Notes under the pieces: generated by a model
What the model was told of the DNA's origin: nothing
The model's database searches: none
What the model saw: only the letters and a program-made list of their open reading frames with translations
In this document: piece by piece, positions 7,919 to 15,149 of the stretch
Numbering within the stretch: the first letter of the stretch is position 1
How the letters are laid out: each line of letters begins with the position of its first letter
Program-made: the position numbers and the translations under genes
Source: a virus
DNA length: 29,036 bases
IMG/VR virus record: IMGVR_UViG_3300030106_003788
Coordinates: 1-29,036 of that record
Direction: 5' to 3' (one strand)

Positions 7919-8593
7919 TTATGTTACTTGAGAGCGCAGTGAATCATAGCGATACTCGTCACGTCTGCCTCTAGCTTCCGCCCTGTTCTTGAGTCTATCT
8001 ATTTCAGCCATAAATCTAGCTTCGTACTGTTGCTGTATGTCTGGCTCCCCTTTCATAAACGTATATGCTTCTGCTAGCGCTCCGTACAACATAGCGTTTC
8101 TGGCGTTGTTAGATAGCCAAGTGCCTGTTGTGCTAGATACTAAACTAGCGGGTTTATACAAATAGTGTAGTTCTACACTGTACGAGCTGTCTGGAACAGG
8201 AGCCAATATTATTGTGCTGCCGTTATTAGAGCCCGTTGAAAGTTCTTTATCAAAGTCCGCGTAATATCTAGGCAAAGCTCGAAGCGAAGTGTCGCTTGGA
8301 TCTTTGTTGTATTCCTGCATAAAACTAGGATGCTTCTTGCTTAAAAAATGGTAATCGCTGCTGCCGTCTATAACGGCTAGTGAAAAGCTACTTACGAAAT
8401 CGTCCGGGCAAGTTAAGAATCTGTTGCCCGCTGTTACTGTTCCTTGTACGTTTTTTCTAAATACATCGAACTGAACCAGCTCAAATATTCTTTCTTCTGT
8501 GGTTTTTATGATGTCGTTCAACGTATTGGTAAACGTAGTCTCACTATTCTCTACGTAGTTTTGAATTAGCGTTTTAAATTCTGTTAACGTCAT
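7919..8593 (-). CDS. Head-tail adaptor protein (SU10-type)
   Basis: This 224-residue protein has an N-terminal helical region (MTLTEFKTLIQNYVENSETT, then LNDIIKTTEERIFELVQFDVF). A beta-rich middle (TCPDDFVSSFSLAVIDG, then STIILAPVPDSSYSVELHYL) is followed by a C-terminal helical pair (ARNAMLYGALAEAYTFMKGE, then RFMAEIDRLKNRAEARGRR). This order, with YGALAEAYTFMKGEPD, matches phage adaptor proteins that bind under the portal, as described for phage SU10 and related short-tailed phages. No good Shine-Dalgarno is seen; the start lies two bases from the preceding stop. Neighbouring structural genes support the assignment. The exact ring position in the neck is inferred. Confidence 0.65.
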   Translation of the reverse strand: MTLTEFKTLIQNYVENSETTFTNTLNDIIKTTEERIFELVQFDVFRKNVQGTVTAGNRFLTCPDDFVSSFSLAVIDGSSDYHFLSKKHPSFMQEYNKDPSDTSLRALPRYYADFDKELSTGSNNGSTIILAPVPDSSYSVELHYLYKPASLVSSTTGTWLSNNARNAMLYGALAEAYTFMKGEPDIQQQYEARFMAEIDRLKNRAEARGRRDEYRYDSLRSQVT

Positions 8594-8594
8594 A

Positions 8595-9404
8595 TCAAGG
8601 TGTGTTAGCTGTACCGCCCATACCAGAGTGGTTTGTACAGTAATAATATAATGTTGGCGCCCCAGATGCTACCGTTATTTGTGTGTACGCGCCTGAGCTA
8701 CCCGGCGTTCCGTTAGTGGTTACACCCGTGGTGTACTCAGAGCCACCGCCGTGCGTACCGTCTGATGTGGTGGAAAACCTAAGTGGGTGGCCACCATTAC
8801 TAGAATCTGATTGATCTAGTCTATACGTACTACCTTCATTCAAGGTTAACGTTGCTTGTCTAGAACCGTCTATGTAGTATTTATTAGCTCCATAGTAAGA
8901 GGCTACTGTAATAGTGTAAGACGTTATGCTAGAAGTCGTATTAACAGTTACTGTACCTAGAGCCGATAGTCCTACTTGAGTGCTAAGCGTGACAGAATCT
9001 GTAATCTCTCCTGATATGGATACAGTTCCCAAAGAAGCTGTAGCCGATTGACCTGTAGCAGTCAAAGGGTTGTCTGTTATGGTTACCGTCCCCAAGGCCG
9101 TAGTAGCTCCGTCTAAACTAAACGGTCTGCCTATTAAGTCGTTAGTAGCAGTTAAATCTGTACCAAGAACTCTAACTATGCCTTTATCAAACCCTTGATC
9201 TCCGGTTCTAGGATCGGGTCTTGGATCTCTTAATGCTTCTGGGTCGGCTGGTTGCGGTCTTGGTTGCAGCTGCGGGTGTTTAGGACTGTAGTCCTGCGGA
9301 CAAACTTTTAGTCCGTCCCATTGTTTTTTAAGCTGGTTTAAACGGTATCTCTGTCCACAAATATCACAGATACCGTATGCTTTCTTACCTGCTGCAAAAC
9401 TCAT
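8595..9404 (-). CDS. Zinc-ribbon / repeat / cupredoxin-like fusion protein
   Basis: This 269-residue virion-module protein has three parts. The N-terminus carries a zinc-ribbon-like site, with Cys13 and Cys16 (CDIC), Cys35 and His43. A proline-rich linker follows (about 46-70). Residues about 85-155 hold two to three GQSATASLGTV-type repeats like those of the 298-residue protein. The C-terminal about 110 residues look like a cupredoxin: His206 (GGHPL), then Cys256, His259 and Met262 in YYYCTNHSGMGG, which has the order and spacing close to type-1 copper ligands of pseudoazurin-like proteins. AAGGAA precedes the ATG. Metal binding is inferred. It may instead be a beta-sandwich used structurally. 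Confidence 0.65.
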   Translation of the reverse strand: MSFAAGKKAYGICDICGQRYRLNQLKKQWDGLKVCPQDYSPKHPQLQPRPQPADPEALRDPRPDPRTGDQGFDKGIVRVLGTDLTATNDLIGRPFSLDGATTALGTVTITDNPLTATGQSATASLGTVSISGEITDSVTLSTQVGLSALGTVTVNTTSSITSYTITVASYYGANKYYIDGSRQATLTLNEGSTYRLDQSDSSNGGHPLRFSTTSDGTHGGGSEYTTGVTTNGTPGSSGAYTQITVASGAPTLYYYCTNHSGMGGTANTP

Positions 9405-9691
9405 TTCTTCCTTGCTTTCCTAATCGCGTCTTTGCCGCGTTTAAATATGTTGACCACTTGATTTTTACCCATAACCTTTGCTCGTTGTTCACCTACAGTC
9501 AATATCTGTATTTTACGTGCAAACGGCTTTTTAATCTTTTTTACTTTTGCCACGGTAGCGCGTGCGTCTGCTGGGGTAGCAAACTTAATTTTAACCGTAT
9601 CTTTAGGGTTTTCGTCTGTATAGAGTCTTCTGCCTGAACCTTTTGGTTTCTTACCTGTACCGACTCTTGGGTCCTTCTTTTTTCTAGGCAT
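9401..9691 (-). CDS. Small highly basic phage protein
   Basis: The protein has 96 residues, very rich in Lys and Arg at both ends (MPRKKKDPRVGTGKKPKGSG and FKRGKDAIRKARKK), with a predicted alpha/beta core (TVKIKFATPADARATVAKVK, then ARKIQILTVGEQRAKVMG). I recall near-identical proteins from marine metagenomic phages, none with a proven function. The charge suggests nucleic-acid or capsid-interior binding. It lies between the two adaptor-like genes and overlaps the following zinc-ribbon gene by 4 bases, so it is likely a virion component. Confidence 0.65.
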   Translation of the reverse strand: MPRKKKDPRVGTGKKPKGSGRRLYTDENPKDTVKIKFATPADARATVAKVKKIKKPFARKIQILTVGEQRAKVMGKNQVVNIFKRGKDAIRKARKK

Positions 9692-10350
9692 TAAATAATA
9701 GTTCTGTTAGGCAAGAATCTTGAACTAACACTATCTATGTCCTCAAACGCTGCCCTATCAAACTCCTCGTCATAAATTTGTTTCATTATCTGTATCTTCT
9801 CTGGCGCTCTTTTCATAGCTATGTAATAAGCCAGTCCGGACACCATGCACGGTATAAACCTAAATACTATCTCCATGTTATTGGTGTAGTCGCCAACGTC
9901 TTGTATTCTGGTTAGTGCGTTGTATTTAATTATGTCAGTAGAGTTTTCCGGAGTAGGAAATAGTTTAATCTCTGGAGTGGTTTGCCTATCTAAGAAAAAC
10001 TGATTGGGTCTAGCCTGCAAAGTTTTTTCTGGCGTAAACAAATAATCCGATCTGCTGATTCTTTCTAGTTGTATGTCAGTGCTGCCTCTTGTTACGACAG
10101 CTTCGGTTACATCAATGATGTCTGTATCTAAACTGTAGGTTGATGTGCCTTGAGTAACAGTAAAGCTACGTTGCGCCACGGTCCATTGATTTAAACCACG
10201 ATTAGCCCAGTCGGCCATCATAATATTTAAAGATCTTCTAGCTGTATCTAAATCGTAACCTGTTCTGAGCTCTAGCCCACAACGTTCATACGCTTCTTCG
10301 ATAAGCTCATCTATTGTTAAGTCAAATCCTGTTGATCCTGAAGTAGCCAT
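9691..10350 (-). CDS. Head-tail adaptor / tail tubular-like protein
   Basis: This is a 219-residue protein starting at the ATG at 10350, chosen over an upstream in-frame ATG (10380) because AGGAAA lies four bases before it. It has helices TIDELIEEAYERCGLELRTG and ARRSLNIMMADWANRGLN, then a beta-rich core with RSFTVTQGTSTYSLDTDIID. A C-terminal helix-rich end (YYIAMKRAPEKIQIMKQIYD) follows. The helix-W-x-x-(R/K)-G-L-x-x-W-T-V order is typical of the adaptor or tail tubular A proteins that link portal and tail in short-tailed phages. A second adaptor-like gene is at 7919-8593, as in phages whose neck has two rings. Confidence 0.65.
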   Translation of the reverse strand: MATSGSTGFDLTIDELIEEAYERCGLELRTGYDLDTARRSLNIMMADWANRGLNQWTVAQRSFTVTQGTSTYSLDTDIIDVTEAVVTRGSTDIQLERISRSDYLFTPEKTLQARPNQFFLDRQTTPEIKLFPTPENSTDIIKYNALTRIQDVGDYTNNMEIVFRFIPCMVSGLAYYIAMKRAPEKIQIMKQIYDEEFDRAAFEDIDSVSSRFLPNRTII

Positions 10351-10368
10351 ATTGTTTCCTTTCGTGGT

Positions 10369-10398
10369 GTAACCGGGCAAGAACAGTTACCCGGTTAC
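10369..10398 (-). other. Perfect 9-bp hairpin between virion genes, no T tract
   Basis: GTAACCGGG (10369-10377) and CCCGGTTAC (10390-10398) form a perfect 9-bp stem with a 12-base loop. It lies between the end of the 133-residue gene and the adaptor start. No T run follows on either strand, so it is not a classic intrinsic terminator. It could be an RNA stability or processing element that sets different expression for the abundant small virion proteins upstream. Confidence 0.55.
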
Positions 10399-10423
10399 TC
10401 AAACGATCACGAATATTCTCTCT

Positions 10424-10825
10424 TTAGAAATGTTTTGTCAAAACTAAAATGATTGAATAGGCGTCACCATCTGAGTGTCCCACCGTTGTAAAGTCTAAGT
10501 CTCCTGTTTTTCCAGAGCCAGCGTTGTTGGGAATACCTGTGAATAAATCGTAGTATTCGTCACCTGTGCTGTCTGCTGGTAAAGGGATTGCTAATACGTT
10601 AGTTGACGCATCGAACTCGATGTCAACGCCCATACCTCTGCACGCCCAGTAGATTCTTGAGATAGTAACAGCTGTGCACGAATTACCGTCACTGTCTGCT
10701 GCTAGTGCTGAAACATCTACTTTTTTAACAGAAGCCTCTCCTGTTCCGTCAGACTCGTTTGTAAACTTCAAGATGGCGGTTCTGCCGCCATCTTGAATAG
10801 TTTGACTTGTTACTGTATCAGCCAT
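10424..10825 (-). CDS. Small conserved virion protein, possible head component
   Basis: The protein has 133 residues and is beta-rich. The N-terminus ADTVTSQTIQDGGRTAILKF, then the segment GEASVKKVDVSAL, and IYWACRGMGVDIEFDAST match a common uncharacterised virion protein of marine phages that I recall near the capsid gene. It has an AGGAG Shine-Dalgarno. It belongs to the transcription unit that starts after the capsid terminator, together with the 168-residue gene. A decoration or tail tube role is possible; the sequence does not decide. Confidence 0.6.
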   Translation of the reverse strand: MADTVTSQTIQDGGRTAILKFTNESDGTGEASVKKVDVSALAADSDGNSCTAVTISRIYWACRGMGVDIEFDASTNVLAIPLPADSTGDEYYDLFTGIPNNAGSGKTGDLDFTTVGHSDGDAYSIILVLTKHF

Positions 10826-10838
10826 AATTTATCTCCTA

Positions 10839-11345
10839 TTACGCGTCAGCAAATGGAGTAACTATAGTGCCTGAACCTAAGATGATTCCTTCTACTGCAT
10901 ATTTAGCAGAAGCCATAGCAGTTACCTTAACGATACTTCCTGCTAGTCCACCTTTTGTTGATCCGTTCATTGTAATTACGTCGTTACTAGCGCCTGATAT
11001 AAAAGTTTTACCAGTAGCATCGTCTTTACCTGTGTAAAGCCCACCGACAAACTTATCAGTGCCATCGGTTAAGATGTCCATGTCAGTAGCTGCTGTTTCT
11101 ACTACGAAGAAGAAAGTAGCTCCTAAATTATTTAATTGATTAGGATCGTCGTCTCTGCCCGGAGCAGTAGCAACAATACTAGGTAAAGTAAATTTACCGT
11201 CAGCATCGTTAGTAGTTAAAATTTTCCCTGCGTGCGCAGCTACGGTTAAAGTCGTGTCTGCTGTTAAACTGACCACTGTCGCATTACCAGCAGAGATAAA
11301 TCCTGCTAGCGATTTGACCGGTCCACTAAAAGTTGATTTTGCCAT
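10839..11345 (-). CDS. Small virion protein, decoration-like
   Basis: The protein has 168 residues. The N-terminus MAKSTFSGPVKSLAGFISAG, then the segment VVSLTADTTLTVAAHAGKIL, and a Thr/Gly/Ala-rich beta C-terminus match a frequent marine phage virion protein, often thought to be a head decoration or neck component. The sequence has no cysteine. A strong AAGGAG precedes the ATG. It is the first gene after the terminator of the capsid unit, with a candidate promoter at 11435-11461, which suggests separately controlled, high expression. Confidence 0.6.
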   Translation of the reverse strand: MAKSTFSGPVKSLAGFISAGNATVVSLTADTTLTVAAHAGKILTTNDADGKFTLPSIVATAPGRDDDPNQLNNLGATFFFVVETAATDMDILTDGTDKFVGGLYTGKDDATGKTFISGASNDVITMNGSTKGGLAGSIVKVTAMASAKYAVEGIILGSGTIVTPFADA

Positions 11346-11434
11346 ATTAAGTCTCCTTAATTACGTTTATCGTCTTGGCGAGTCTGCTAGGGCAGTCGAT
11401 AAACCATTAATTTTATCCCTAGTTGATTACTAAG

Positions 11435-11461
11435 ATTATATATGAAATTAAGGGAATACAA
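11435..11461 (-). promoter_or_regulatory. Candidate promoter for the post-capsid virion genes
   Basis: On the minus strand a perfect -10 box TATAAT (11435-11440) is preceded after 15 bases by TTGTAT (11456-11461), a weak -35 with short spacing. It lies right after the capsid terminator and about 90 bases before the start of the 168-residue gene. The match and position fit a promoter that restarts transcription. The rest of this 176-base gap holds nothing further that I can see. Confidence 0.4.
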
Positions 11462-11499
11462 GAAAAAAGTTGCCGGGTTGAGTGAGAAACCCCCGGCAA
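11461..11499 (-). terminator. Intrinsic terminator after the major capsid gene
   Basis: On the minus strand the perfect 8-bp stem TTGCCGGG/CCCGGCAA (arms 11492-11499 and 11470-11477, 14-base loop) is followed by CTTTTTTC. This is a textbook intrinsic terminator, 23 bases downstream of the capsid stop codon. It probably ends most head-gene transcripts and separates them from the tail block. Confidence 0.85.
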
Positions 11500-11521
11500 A
11501 GGTTCCTTTAGAATTGAACTG

Positions 11522-12430
11522 TTATGCTCCGGGAGAACCGAATACACATCTTGGATCCGAGAATCCAAAAGAGTATCTTTCTCTAGCCTTGTACCTAACG
11601 TTACCAGTATCGAAGTCTGCTTCCATTGAAGTTCTGATTGGTGACCTAGCGAACATTTTAAATCCGTTTGGTGCATCAGTCTTAATAAAGAAAGCATCTG
11701 TATCTGTCAAATAGTGGTTAACTACATACCCTTCAGGCAGCATACCCATGTTTCTGATAGCGTTTACATCGTTATCAGAGGTAGCTGTTCTTAGAGTTGA
11801 CTCAAGCAGTCTATCAGCAGTGAACTGTAGCTCTTTTGGAATAATTAATTTCATTCCTTGTACTGCTACTTTTAGTCCACGTTCGTCTACGAACGCCGCA
11901 ATATCAATTAATGCTTGCTCAAGAGAAGTTTCATTTAAGTCAGCTGAAGTAGAGAGTTCATTACTAAGACTACCACCACTAATAGTGGGGTGATCTGTAG
12001 CGCAAAGCTCTTTACCGTCACCGCCAGCGAAACTGCTGTTGAAGGCATTGTTTAAAACTGAGGCTGCTTTAATTTGCTTGGTGTTTGACATACTTCTAGC
12101 CAAAGCTCTTGTGTATCTTGCAGACAGTCTATCGTACAAGTTATCTTCAATCGCTTCTTCAGTGATACTGAAAGCTAAGGCAACTGTTTCGTGAGTGTAA
12201 CGAGCTGTGAATGATTCTTGCGCTGTGTCAAAAGCCACTCCTGCTCCCTCAGACTTAACAGGTGCTGCATCAAATCCGGATAACATTACCTCTTCTTCAA
12301 AGGCACGATCTGAAGTCTCTGTGTCGAAAATTTCGGCATGTTCGTCTTCGTATCTGTCGTACTCTAATCCAAAAAGTGCATTTAATCCGGGCTCTAGTTC
12401 TTTTACTAATTGTGCTCTAGATATTGCCAT
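11522..12430 (-). CDS. Major capsid protein (HK97 fold, Mu gpT-like)
   Basis: The protein has 302 residues, the usual size for this class of head subunit. It begins with a helical N-arm (AISRAQLVKELEPGLNALFG, then YDRYEDEHAEIF). It continues through a spine-helix region (LYDRLSARYTRALARSMSNT) and ends with the beta-rich motif TGNVRYKARERYSFGFSDPR leading to VFGSPGA, which I recall as conserved in Mu-gpT-type major head proteins of marine phages. It lies after scaffold and a decoration-like gene in normal head order, and a strong terminator follows, as expected for the most abundant product. AGGT lies before the ATG. No protease gene is seen nearby and no cleavage site can be identified. Confidence 0.85.
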   Translation of the reverse strand: MAISRAQLVKELEPGLNALFGLEYDRYEDEHAEIFDTETSDRAFEEEVMLSGFDAAPVKSEGAGVAFDTAQESFTARYTHETVALAFSITEEAIEDNLYDRLSARYTRALARSMSNTKQIKAASVLNNAFNSSFAGGDGKELCATDHPTISGGSLSNELSTSADLNETSLEQALIDIAAFVDERGLKVAVQGMKLIIPKELQFTADRLLESTLRTATSDNDVNAIRNMGMLPEGYVVNHYLTDTDAFFIKTDAPNGFKMFARSPIRTSMEADFDTGNVRYKARERYSFGFSDPRCVFGSPGA

Positions 12431-12431
12431 C

Positions 12432-13013
12432 TTATGTACCTGCTACGGGACCTCTGTACGCGTGCTCATTAATTTGAACAACTAAGTTCGTATGAGTCGT
12501 ACCGAGTTCATCGTTCTTTGGTCCTTGGTCTACACCAACTATTTTGAGCTGTAAGCCCTGAGTAGTTGCTATAGTCGAAACGTCAAGTTCTCTGGAGGAG
12601 ATTCCAGTTGTAGTGCTTCCGCTTGTTCCAACAGTATCAGCGTTCTTCCCTACGTTTGCTTGAGCAGTGTTCGTTGCCGAATCACCTTGGATCAAGAACA
12701 AAGTGTTAGGGTCGTCGTAAATGTATACTTCAATGTCACCTGAGCTAGCAGTAGTGCTTGCTACATAGTGGTTTTTGTATACAGGTCCGTCTGAAGATTG
12801 GTAAAACACGCCATTAAATACACCAACAATGTTAGCGTCACTTACACCAGCTTGCTCAATGTAACCAGCGTTAAATTTAACGAGGTCACCTTGGAAGATA
12901 GTAGTGCCATAACCTGATGGATTAATTAAGTATTTATTAGCGGATGGGACAGCACTTGCTGGGTTAAGCCCTTTGTAAGGTCTTAAACCAAAAGCTGCAT
13001 CTACATTAGCCAT
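12432..13013 (-). CDS. Head decoration/stabilisation-like protein
   Basis: The protein has 193 residues. The N-terminus MANVDAAFGLRPYKGLNPAS matches a family of phage proteins that starts with ANxDAAFGLRP and sits directly before the major capsid gene. These are generally regarded as structural, probably capsid-associated, from virion proteomics of related phages. It is beta-rich, with the core YIEQAGVSDANIVGVFNGVF and then DIEVYIYDDPNTLFLIQG. AAGGA precedes the ATG. The gene stops one base before the capsid start codon, which suggests coupled translation. The decoration role is inferred. Confidence 0.65.
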   Translation of the reverse strand: MANVDAAFGLRPYKGLNPASAVPSANKYLINPSGYGTTIFQGDLVKFNAGYIEQAGVSDANIVGVFNGVFYQSSDGPVYKNHYVASTTASSGDIEVYIYDDPNTLFLIQGDSATNTAQANVGKNADTVGTSGSTTTGISSRELDVSTIATTQGLQLKIVGVDQGPKNDELGTTHTNLVVQINEHAYRGPVAGT

Positions 13014-13057
13014 TAAACTTTTCCTTTTTACAAATTAAAATTAAGAAACAAATTCGA

Positions 13058-13531
13058 TTACTCGCCTCTGTTTCCGCCAAATGTTACGCGACTTTGTCTA
13101 TTTTTATTAATAGGCATGGCTGGATTTTCTTCCTTCATCAAATCGTTATCTACTGATAGCATTTGATCTCTAGTTTTTGCTTGGAAGTATTGACTTCTTT
13201 CATCTACGGTTTCCCTTGGGATCCTGCAAAGCAATAGACCGCCAACACCAATTACACCTGCATACTTACCGTCACCGATGGATGGATATTCAAAGTCAGG
13301 ATATTCGTCAGCACGAACGGGCTCCCAGCCTTCTCTAAGTCTGGCGCTTGCGTTCTTGGTGTCGTCGTATCCTCTGACTTCAGTTCGTACCCATCTGTGT
13401 ACGTAACCTGCTGGTGGCTCTGGTGCATCCAAAGCGGAAGGAGGGGCCCAAGGTCTTCTTTGAGAAGTTTTTTCTCTAGACTGAGCCTCGCGTGGTTCAC
13501 GAGTTTCGTCGTTTTGTTTTTTATCTGCCAT
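13058..13531 (-). CDS. Conserved head-module protein
   Basis: The protein has 157 residues. It has a charged N-terminus, then RRPWAPPSALDAPEPPAGYV, HRWVRTEVRGYDDTKN and ASARLREGWEPVRADEYPDF. These motifs define a frequent phage protein found between scaffold and capsid, for which I know no proven function. The segment GVIGVGGLLLCRIPRETVDE follows. An N-terminal disordered stretch suggests a head-internal or assembly factor. GGAG stands before the ATG. Confidence 0.65.
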   Translation of the reverse strand: MADKKQNDETREPREAQSREKTSQRRPWAPPSALDAPEPPAGYVHRWVRTEVRGYDDTKNASARLREGWEPVRADEYPDFEYPSIGDGKYAGVIGVGGLLLCRIPRETVDERSQYFQAKTRDQMLSVDNDLMKEENPAMPINKNRQSRVTFGGNRGE

Positions 13532-13546
13532 TATGTTATCTCCACG

Positions 13547-14473
13547 TTATTTAACATACTTCGCGTATTCTTCAAGTGGCACACCCAATTTTTTAGCTAT
13601 TGATACCTGTGAAGGTGTGAGTTTCACAGATTTGCTGCGTCCAGTTTTTGCACTGCGTTTAGCAGATGCAACCGCTTGAACGGGTCGGTTTTTAGTGGAT
13701 GAGTCTTCATCAAATTTGTGAGGAAACTCATCTCTAATCCTTTTGTCCACTTCAGTATAATACTCATCACTACTCGGATCAAATCCTTCTTTAACTAGAT
13801 CTTCGTGAATCGCAAAAGAAGTCATGGTCATGGCCCTGTCCTGCCCGAACCATTGGTTGTCTTCTGCCCACGATTCTGCCTTTGGATCAGGGTCTGGATA
13901 CTGAGGTTGCTCGTATGTGGGGGTTTCAGTTGTAGGGGCTTGCTCTGCCTCAACGGGTTTTGCAGCTTCCCTTTCCTTGTTTAAACCTTCTACGCGTTGT
14001 GCGTCGGCTGCTAGTGCAGCTAGCTTTTGTTGCGCTTCGGTTTGTTTATCTATATCAGATTCTTCGTTAGCTTTTCTTAAATCGGCTTTTGCTTTTTCTG
14101 TTTCTGCGGTAATTCTGTCCGCTTCTGCTTTAATGAAATCGGTATCTAGTTCTTGTGTTCTTGTTTTTAGAGTATCGTTTTCTAGCTTTACGTTGTTAGC
14201 AAACTCTGTTGCCGCCTGTTCTCTACGCTCTGCTTCTCTTAGTTTCGCTGTTAGTTTGTCGATTCGTTTTTGTACGCCTTTGCTATATTCTTCTTGTTCT
14301 TGTTCGGCAGCTGATACCTCAGGTTGTGCAGCTTCTTCTTGCACTTCCTCAACTACGGCAGCTGGTTCGTCAGCAGCTTCTTCTGGTAATGCTATTTCTA
14401 CTCCGTCACCTTCTGTATCCATAGGCACCATTTCTTCTGCTTGACTTAGGTTTGAAAATTTATCGTCTGGCAT
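13547..14473 (-). CDS. Capsid scaffolding protein
   Basis: A start at the ATG at 14473 gives 308 residues. It is preferred to an in-frame ATG four codons upstream because GGAG lies six bases before it. The protein is highly acidic at the N-terminus (EEAADEPAAVVEEVQEEAAQ). It then has long Glu/Lys/Ala-rich heptads predicted to be a coiled coil (about 75-190), a Pro-rich spacer, and a basic C-terminus (RSAKTGRSKSVKLTPSQVSI, then AKKLGVPLEEYAKYV). This architecture of acidic, coiled and basic capsid-binding helices is standard for scaffolds. Its position between portal and capsid genes supports it. No protease domain is seen. Confidence 0.8.
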   Translation of the reverse strand: MPDDKFSNLSQAEEMVPMDTEGDGVEIALPEEAADEPAAVVEEVQEEAAQPEVSAAEQEQEEYSKGVQKRIDKLTAKLREAERREQAATEFANNVKLENDTLKTRTQELDTDFIKAEADRITAETEKAKADLRKANEESDIDKQTEAQQKLAALAADAQRVEGLNKEREAAKPVEAEQAPTTETPTYEQPQYPDPDPKAESWAEDNQWFGQDRAMTMTSFAIHEDLVKEGFDPSSDEYYTEVDKRIRDEFPHKFDEDSSTKNRPVQAVASAKRSAKTGRSKSVKLTPSQVSIAKKLGVPLEEYAKYVK

Positions 14474-14487
14474 GGTCCTCTCCATGT

Positions 14488-14958
14488 TTAAAAGTTGTGT
14501 ATGATTGCTTCAGGATCAGTCACTGTTGCGATGATTTCGTCATCGTTCAGTATCTTGATTTCTCCACCATCGATGTCAATTCTAGAGCCTGCGTATCTCG
14601 CGTAGAGCACCCAGTCTCCTTCCTTACACCATGGACCTGTTTTAGAGAATCTCTCGCCGTCGTACGCGAGCGGACCTGTTTTTAAAACATAGCCCAACAC
14701 CGTAGCGGCTTGTTGTCTTTCGAGTGCTTTGCTAACAAGGTGGATCCCACCGTCGCTAACTTTTTTGCCTTGGTACGGCAACACCATGATACGCCAGCCT
14801 GTTGGCGTTGGTAGTTGGTTCAAAGCACTATCTGTTATCTTTTCTGGATTTAGTGTTTGCGGATCGGTTTCTTTCTTTCCGCTTTCGTATATTTCTTCGA
14901 GCGGCAACTTGGCTTGTTTCTTCTCAGCCCATTGCTCTTCAAGTGTCGTCTTCGTCAT
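14488..14958 (-). CDS. Phage GroES-like co-chaperonin
   Basis: This 156-residue protein has an N-terminal extension of about 50 residues and then a Cpn10 (GroES) fold. TGWRIMVLPYQ (53-63) is the first strand. VSDGGIHLVSKAL (67-79) is the mobile loop, with Ile72-His73-Leu74 at the place of the GroEL-binding hydrophobic triplet. KEGDWVLYARYAG and DGGEIKILNDDEIIATV match the C-terminal strands. Known phage GroES-like proteins (T4 gp31 type) replace host GroES in folding the capsid protein. The location between portal and scaffold fits. It overlaps the 61-residue gene by 20 bases. Confidence 0.85.
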   Translation of the reverse strand: MTKTTLEEQWAEKKQAKLPLEEIYESGKKETDPQTLNPEKITDSALNQLPTPTGWRIMVLPYQGKKVSDGGIHLVSKALERQQAATVLGYVLKTGPLAYDGERFSKTGPWCKEGDWVLYARYAGSRIDIDGGEIKILNDDEIIATVTDPEAIIHNF

Positions 14959-15124
14959 CGAACGTCTCCATTTTCTTTAAAAGGTTTCTAACTTCTTCGC
15001 GTACGAAATTTAAAGCTTGCACTTGACCGACAAGATTTTGGTACTGTTCGTGTGATTCGATTGAACCTGACAGCATTATCTCTTTTATCTGCTCTTCCTT
15101 TGAAGAGATGGCGCGCTGAACCAT
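14939..15124 (-). CDS. Small coiled-coil protein between portal and GroES
   Basis: The protein has 61 residues and is nearly all helical. RAISSKEEQIKEIMLSGSIE is followed by SHEQYQNLVGQVQALNFVRE, and it ends in an acidic tail DDEDDT. I recall the SIESHEQYQ-x-L-x-G segment in small proteins next to portals of marine phages. It overlaps the GroES-like gene by 20 bases and follows the portal stop by 25 bases. It probably helps portal or head assembly; no direct function is known. Confidence 0.65.
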   Translation of the reverse strand: MVQRAISSKEEQIKEIMLSGSIESHEQYQNLVGQVQALNFVREEVRNLLKKMETFDDEDDT

Positions 15125-15149
15125 TTGCGCGAAATTAAGTTCGTCTATG

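Noticed and set aside
11419-11697. Minus-strand 92-residue frame overlapping the capsid 3' end
   Set aside because: It is in another frame of the capsid gene, runs through the terminator hairpin and has no ribosome site.
13917-14444. Long plus-strand frames opposite the scaffold gene
   Set aside because: They are mirror frames of the biased Glu/Ala/Lys codons, give low-complexity Ser/Ala or Leu-rich products and have no ribosome site or operon logic.
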